Positions 5,542 to 6,401 of a stretch of 6,401 nucleotides of DNA are shown in pieces. The DNA is from CAZEDK01 sp964511025 (GTDB taxonomy: Bacteria; Patescibacteriota; Gracilibacteria; UBA1369; GWF2-33-10). Position 1 is the stretch's first letter. Each line of letters begins with the position of its first letter. The notes beneath the pieces are model-generated. The model saw only the letters and a list, made by a program, of their open reading frames with translations. It was not told the origin of the DNA and did not search any database. The position numbers and the translations under genes were made by a program. The stretch spans positions 1 to 6,401 of the forward strand of contig CAZEDK010000056.1 in the NCBI GenBank assembly GCA_964511025.1, in the 5' to 3' direction.

Positions 5542-6329
5542 AAATCCTAACACTCGGTCCAAAAGGTACTTATTCAAATATAGCGGCTTTGAAATTTAAT
5601 AAAAAAGCTGAAATTTCTTATGTAGACTCTATTTCTCATGCTTTTACAAATTTTAAGAAAATTAAATGTAATTTTTTGCTTACACCTATCGAAAATACTA
5701 CTTATGGTACTGTTAGAGAAACATTTGATAATTTATATGAATCAGATTTGAAAATTTATGCAGCAATAGATTTGCCTATCCATCATGTACTTGCTTCCAA
5801 AGCCAATAAATTTCAAATTATATGTTCACATGAACAAGCTCTTGCTCAGTGTAGAACATTTTTATCACAGACATATAATGACTGTGTTTTGAAAATTACA
5901 GCATCTACCGCGGAAGCAGCATTATTAGCTTCAAAGAATGAAAATTTTGCAGCTGTTGTAAGCCTTGAAACAGCGAAATTTTATAAACTTAAAATTATTG
6001 CAGAAAATATTGAAGATTTTCAAAATAATACAACCAAATTTTGGATCATTGGTCGAAAATTTAACGAAAAAAAACAGAAATATACATCAATGGTTATTAG
6101 ACCTAAATCAGATGCTTCTGGAATTTTGTTGAAAATTCTTATGCCATTTAATTATCTTGGAATTAATTTAACACGCTTGGAATCAAGACCGGTCAAAGGA
6201 GTCAATGGGCAGTATTTATTTTATTTAGATTGTGAAGGTGATTTTCGCGATAAAAAACTTTTGGAATTGAAAAAAATCTTCGAAACTGGAGATTTGGTAA
6301 AAGAATTTAGAATTTTTGGGTCATATTGA
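5538..6329 (+). CDS. pheA: Prephenate dehydratase with C-terminal ACT domain (PheA)
   Basis: This 263-residue monofunctional enzyme converts prephenate to phenylpyruvate by dehydration and decarboxylation, in phenylalanine synthesis. The catalytic domain starts LTLGPKGTYSNIAA (4-17) and shows PIENTTYGTVRETFD (50-64), DLPIHHVL (78-85) and STAEAA (123-128). It also has NNTTKFWIIG (163-172), where the family usually has T-R-F; Thr166 is kept and Arg is replaced by Lys167. The ACT domain (about 183-260) carries LTRLESRP (211-218) and QYLFYLDCEGD (225-235), the phenylalanine-sensing ESRP region, so feedback inhibition by Phe is likely. The classical GALV segment is altered to SGILLKIL (194-201). 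There is no chorismate mutase domain, so that activity must be encoded elsewhere. Start ATG 5538 overlaps the toxin stop by 4 nt. The gene ends with TGA; no strong terminator hairpin follows. Confidence 0.93.
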   Translation: MKILTLGPKGTYSNIAALKFNKKAEISYVDSISHAFTNFKKIKCNFLLTPIENTTYGTVRETFDNLYESDLKIYAAIDLPIHHVLASKANKFQIICSHEQALAQCRTFLSQTYNDCVLKITASTAEAALLASKNENFAAVVSLETAKFYKLKIIAENIEDFQNNTTKFWIIGRKFNEKKQKYTSMVIRPKSDASGILLKILMPFNYLGINLTRLESRPVKGVNGQYLFYLDCEGDFRDKKLLELKKIFETGDLVKEFRIFGSY

Positions 6330-6345
6330 AGAAATTTCGAATTCT

Positions 6346-6353
6346 TAATTTTG
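6346..6353 (+). promoter_or_regulatory. Possible -7 element for a gene starting at the right edge
   Basis: TAATTTTG matches the TAnnTTTG consensus, and ATTG at 6325-6328 is a weak -33 candidate 17 bp upstream. It lies 17 bp after the pheA stop and 28 bp before an ATG at 6382. Single-element evidence in AT-rich DNA is weak. Confidence 0.22.
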
Positions 6354-6381
6354 AATTTCCCGCCAGAATGATTTGAACTAT

Positions 6382-6401
6382 ATGAATAAAAACAAATACA
6401 C
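6382..6401 (+). CDS. Possible start of next gene (partial, cut by window edge)
   Basis: An ATG at 6382 opens MNKNKY and runs off the window without a stop. The lysine/asparagine-rich opening is typical of starts in AT-rich bacteria. A TAnnTTTG-like element lies at a suitable distance upstream. Six codons are too few to identify a family or to be sure that this is a gene. Confidence 0.25.

Noticed and set aside
1609..6329. Alternative genetic code with TGA as Gly or Trp
   Set aside because: TGA ends the ferredoxin, ftcD, toxin and pheA genes exactly where family proteins end, so the standard code applies.
6355..6378. tRNA 3' end on the minus strand: GTTCAAATC with T-loop consensus followed by TGGCGGG
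   Set aside because: The bases flanking the T-loop (TATAG and CATTC) do not pair, and the sequence before it gives no anticodon stem. The matching 5' acceptor would lie outside the window. It may be chance or an attachment-site fragment; checking bases beyond 6401 would decide.

Overview
The window is AT-rich bacterial DNA, well under one third G+C by eye. It is gene-dense and uses the standard genetic code: TGA is a true stop for the ferredoxin, ftcD, toxin and pheA genes, which argues against the code-25 Gracilibacteria/Absconditabacteria. None of the start codons has a convincing Shine-Dalgarno sequence. The divergent intergenic region carries a TTTG-N20-TAAATTTG arrangement resembling the Bacteroidota -33/-7 promoter. 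The U32 protein and the small ferredoxin also look Bacteroidota-like to me, whereas the prephenate dehydrogenase resembles the short monofunctional type I associate with candidate-phylum genomes. I therefore say only: a low-GC bacterium, Bacteroidota or a small-genome candidate lineage, phylum not settled.

Layout. Positions 36-321 (+) hold a short, frame-broken remnant that looks like the N-terminus of an M20-family peptidase. From 3986 down to 289 the minus strand carries four tightly packed genes, probably one operon. In transcription order they are a U32-family protein (TrhP/RlhA-type RNA hydroxylase superfamily), a single-cluster [4Fe-4S] ferredoxin, glutamate formimidoyltransferase (ftcD), and an MgtC/DUF4010 membrane protein. 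The first three overlap by 8 and 20 nt, and the fourth follows after 27 nt. A 53-bp divergent region with an AT-rich 8-1-8 palindrome separates this operon from the plus-strand genes. Those are prephenate dehydrogenase (tyrA), a ribbon-helix-helix-like antitoxin, a MazF/PemK toxin, and prephenate dehydratase with an ACT domain (pheA), whose start overlaps the toxin stop by 4 nt (ATGA). The last 20 bases may begin another gene.

How the genes may work together. tyrA and pheA are the two enzymes that consume prephenate on the way to Tyr and Phe. E. coli U32 proteins TrhP (tRNA ho5U) and RlhA (23S rRNA hydroxycytidine) genetically require prephenate and iron-sulfur biogenesis. Here a U32 protein with the cluster-type cysteines lies directly beside a ferredoxin and divergently from both prephenate-consuming enzymes. 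That makes a plausible link between RNA modification and aromatic metabolism, but the link is inference. The toxin-antitoxin pair inserted between tyrA and pheA is the second unusual feature. No CRISPR array, insertion sequence, rRNA or confirmed tRNA was seen, and no stretch over 300 bases lacks a gene or gene remnant.
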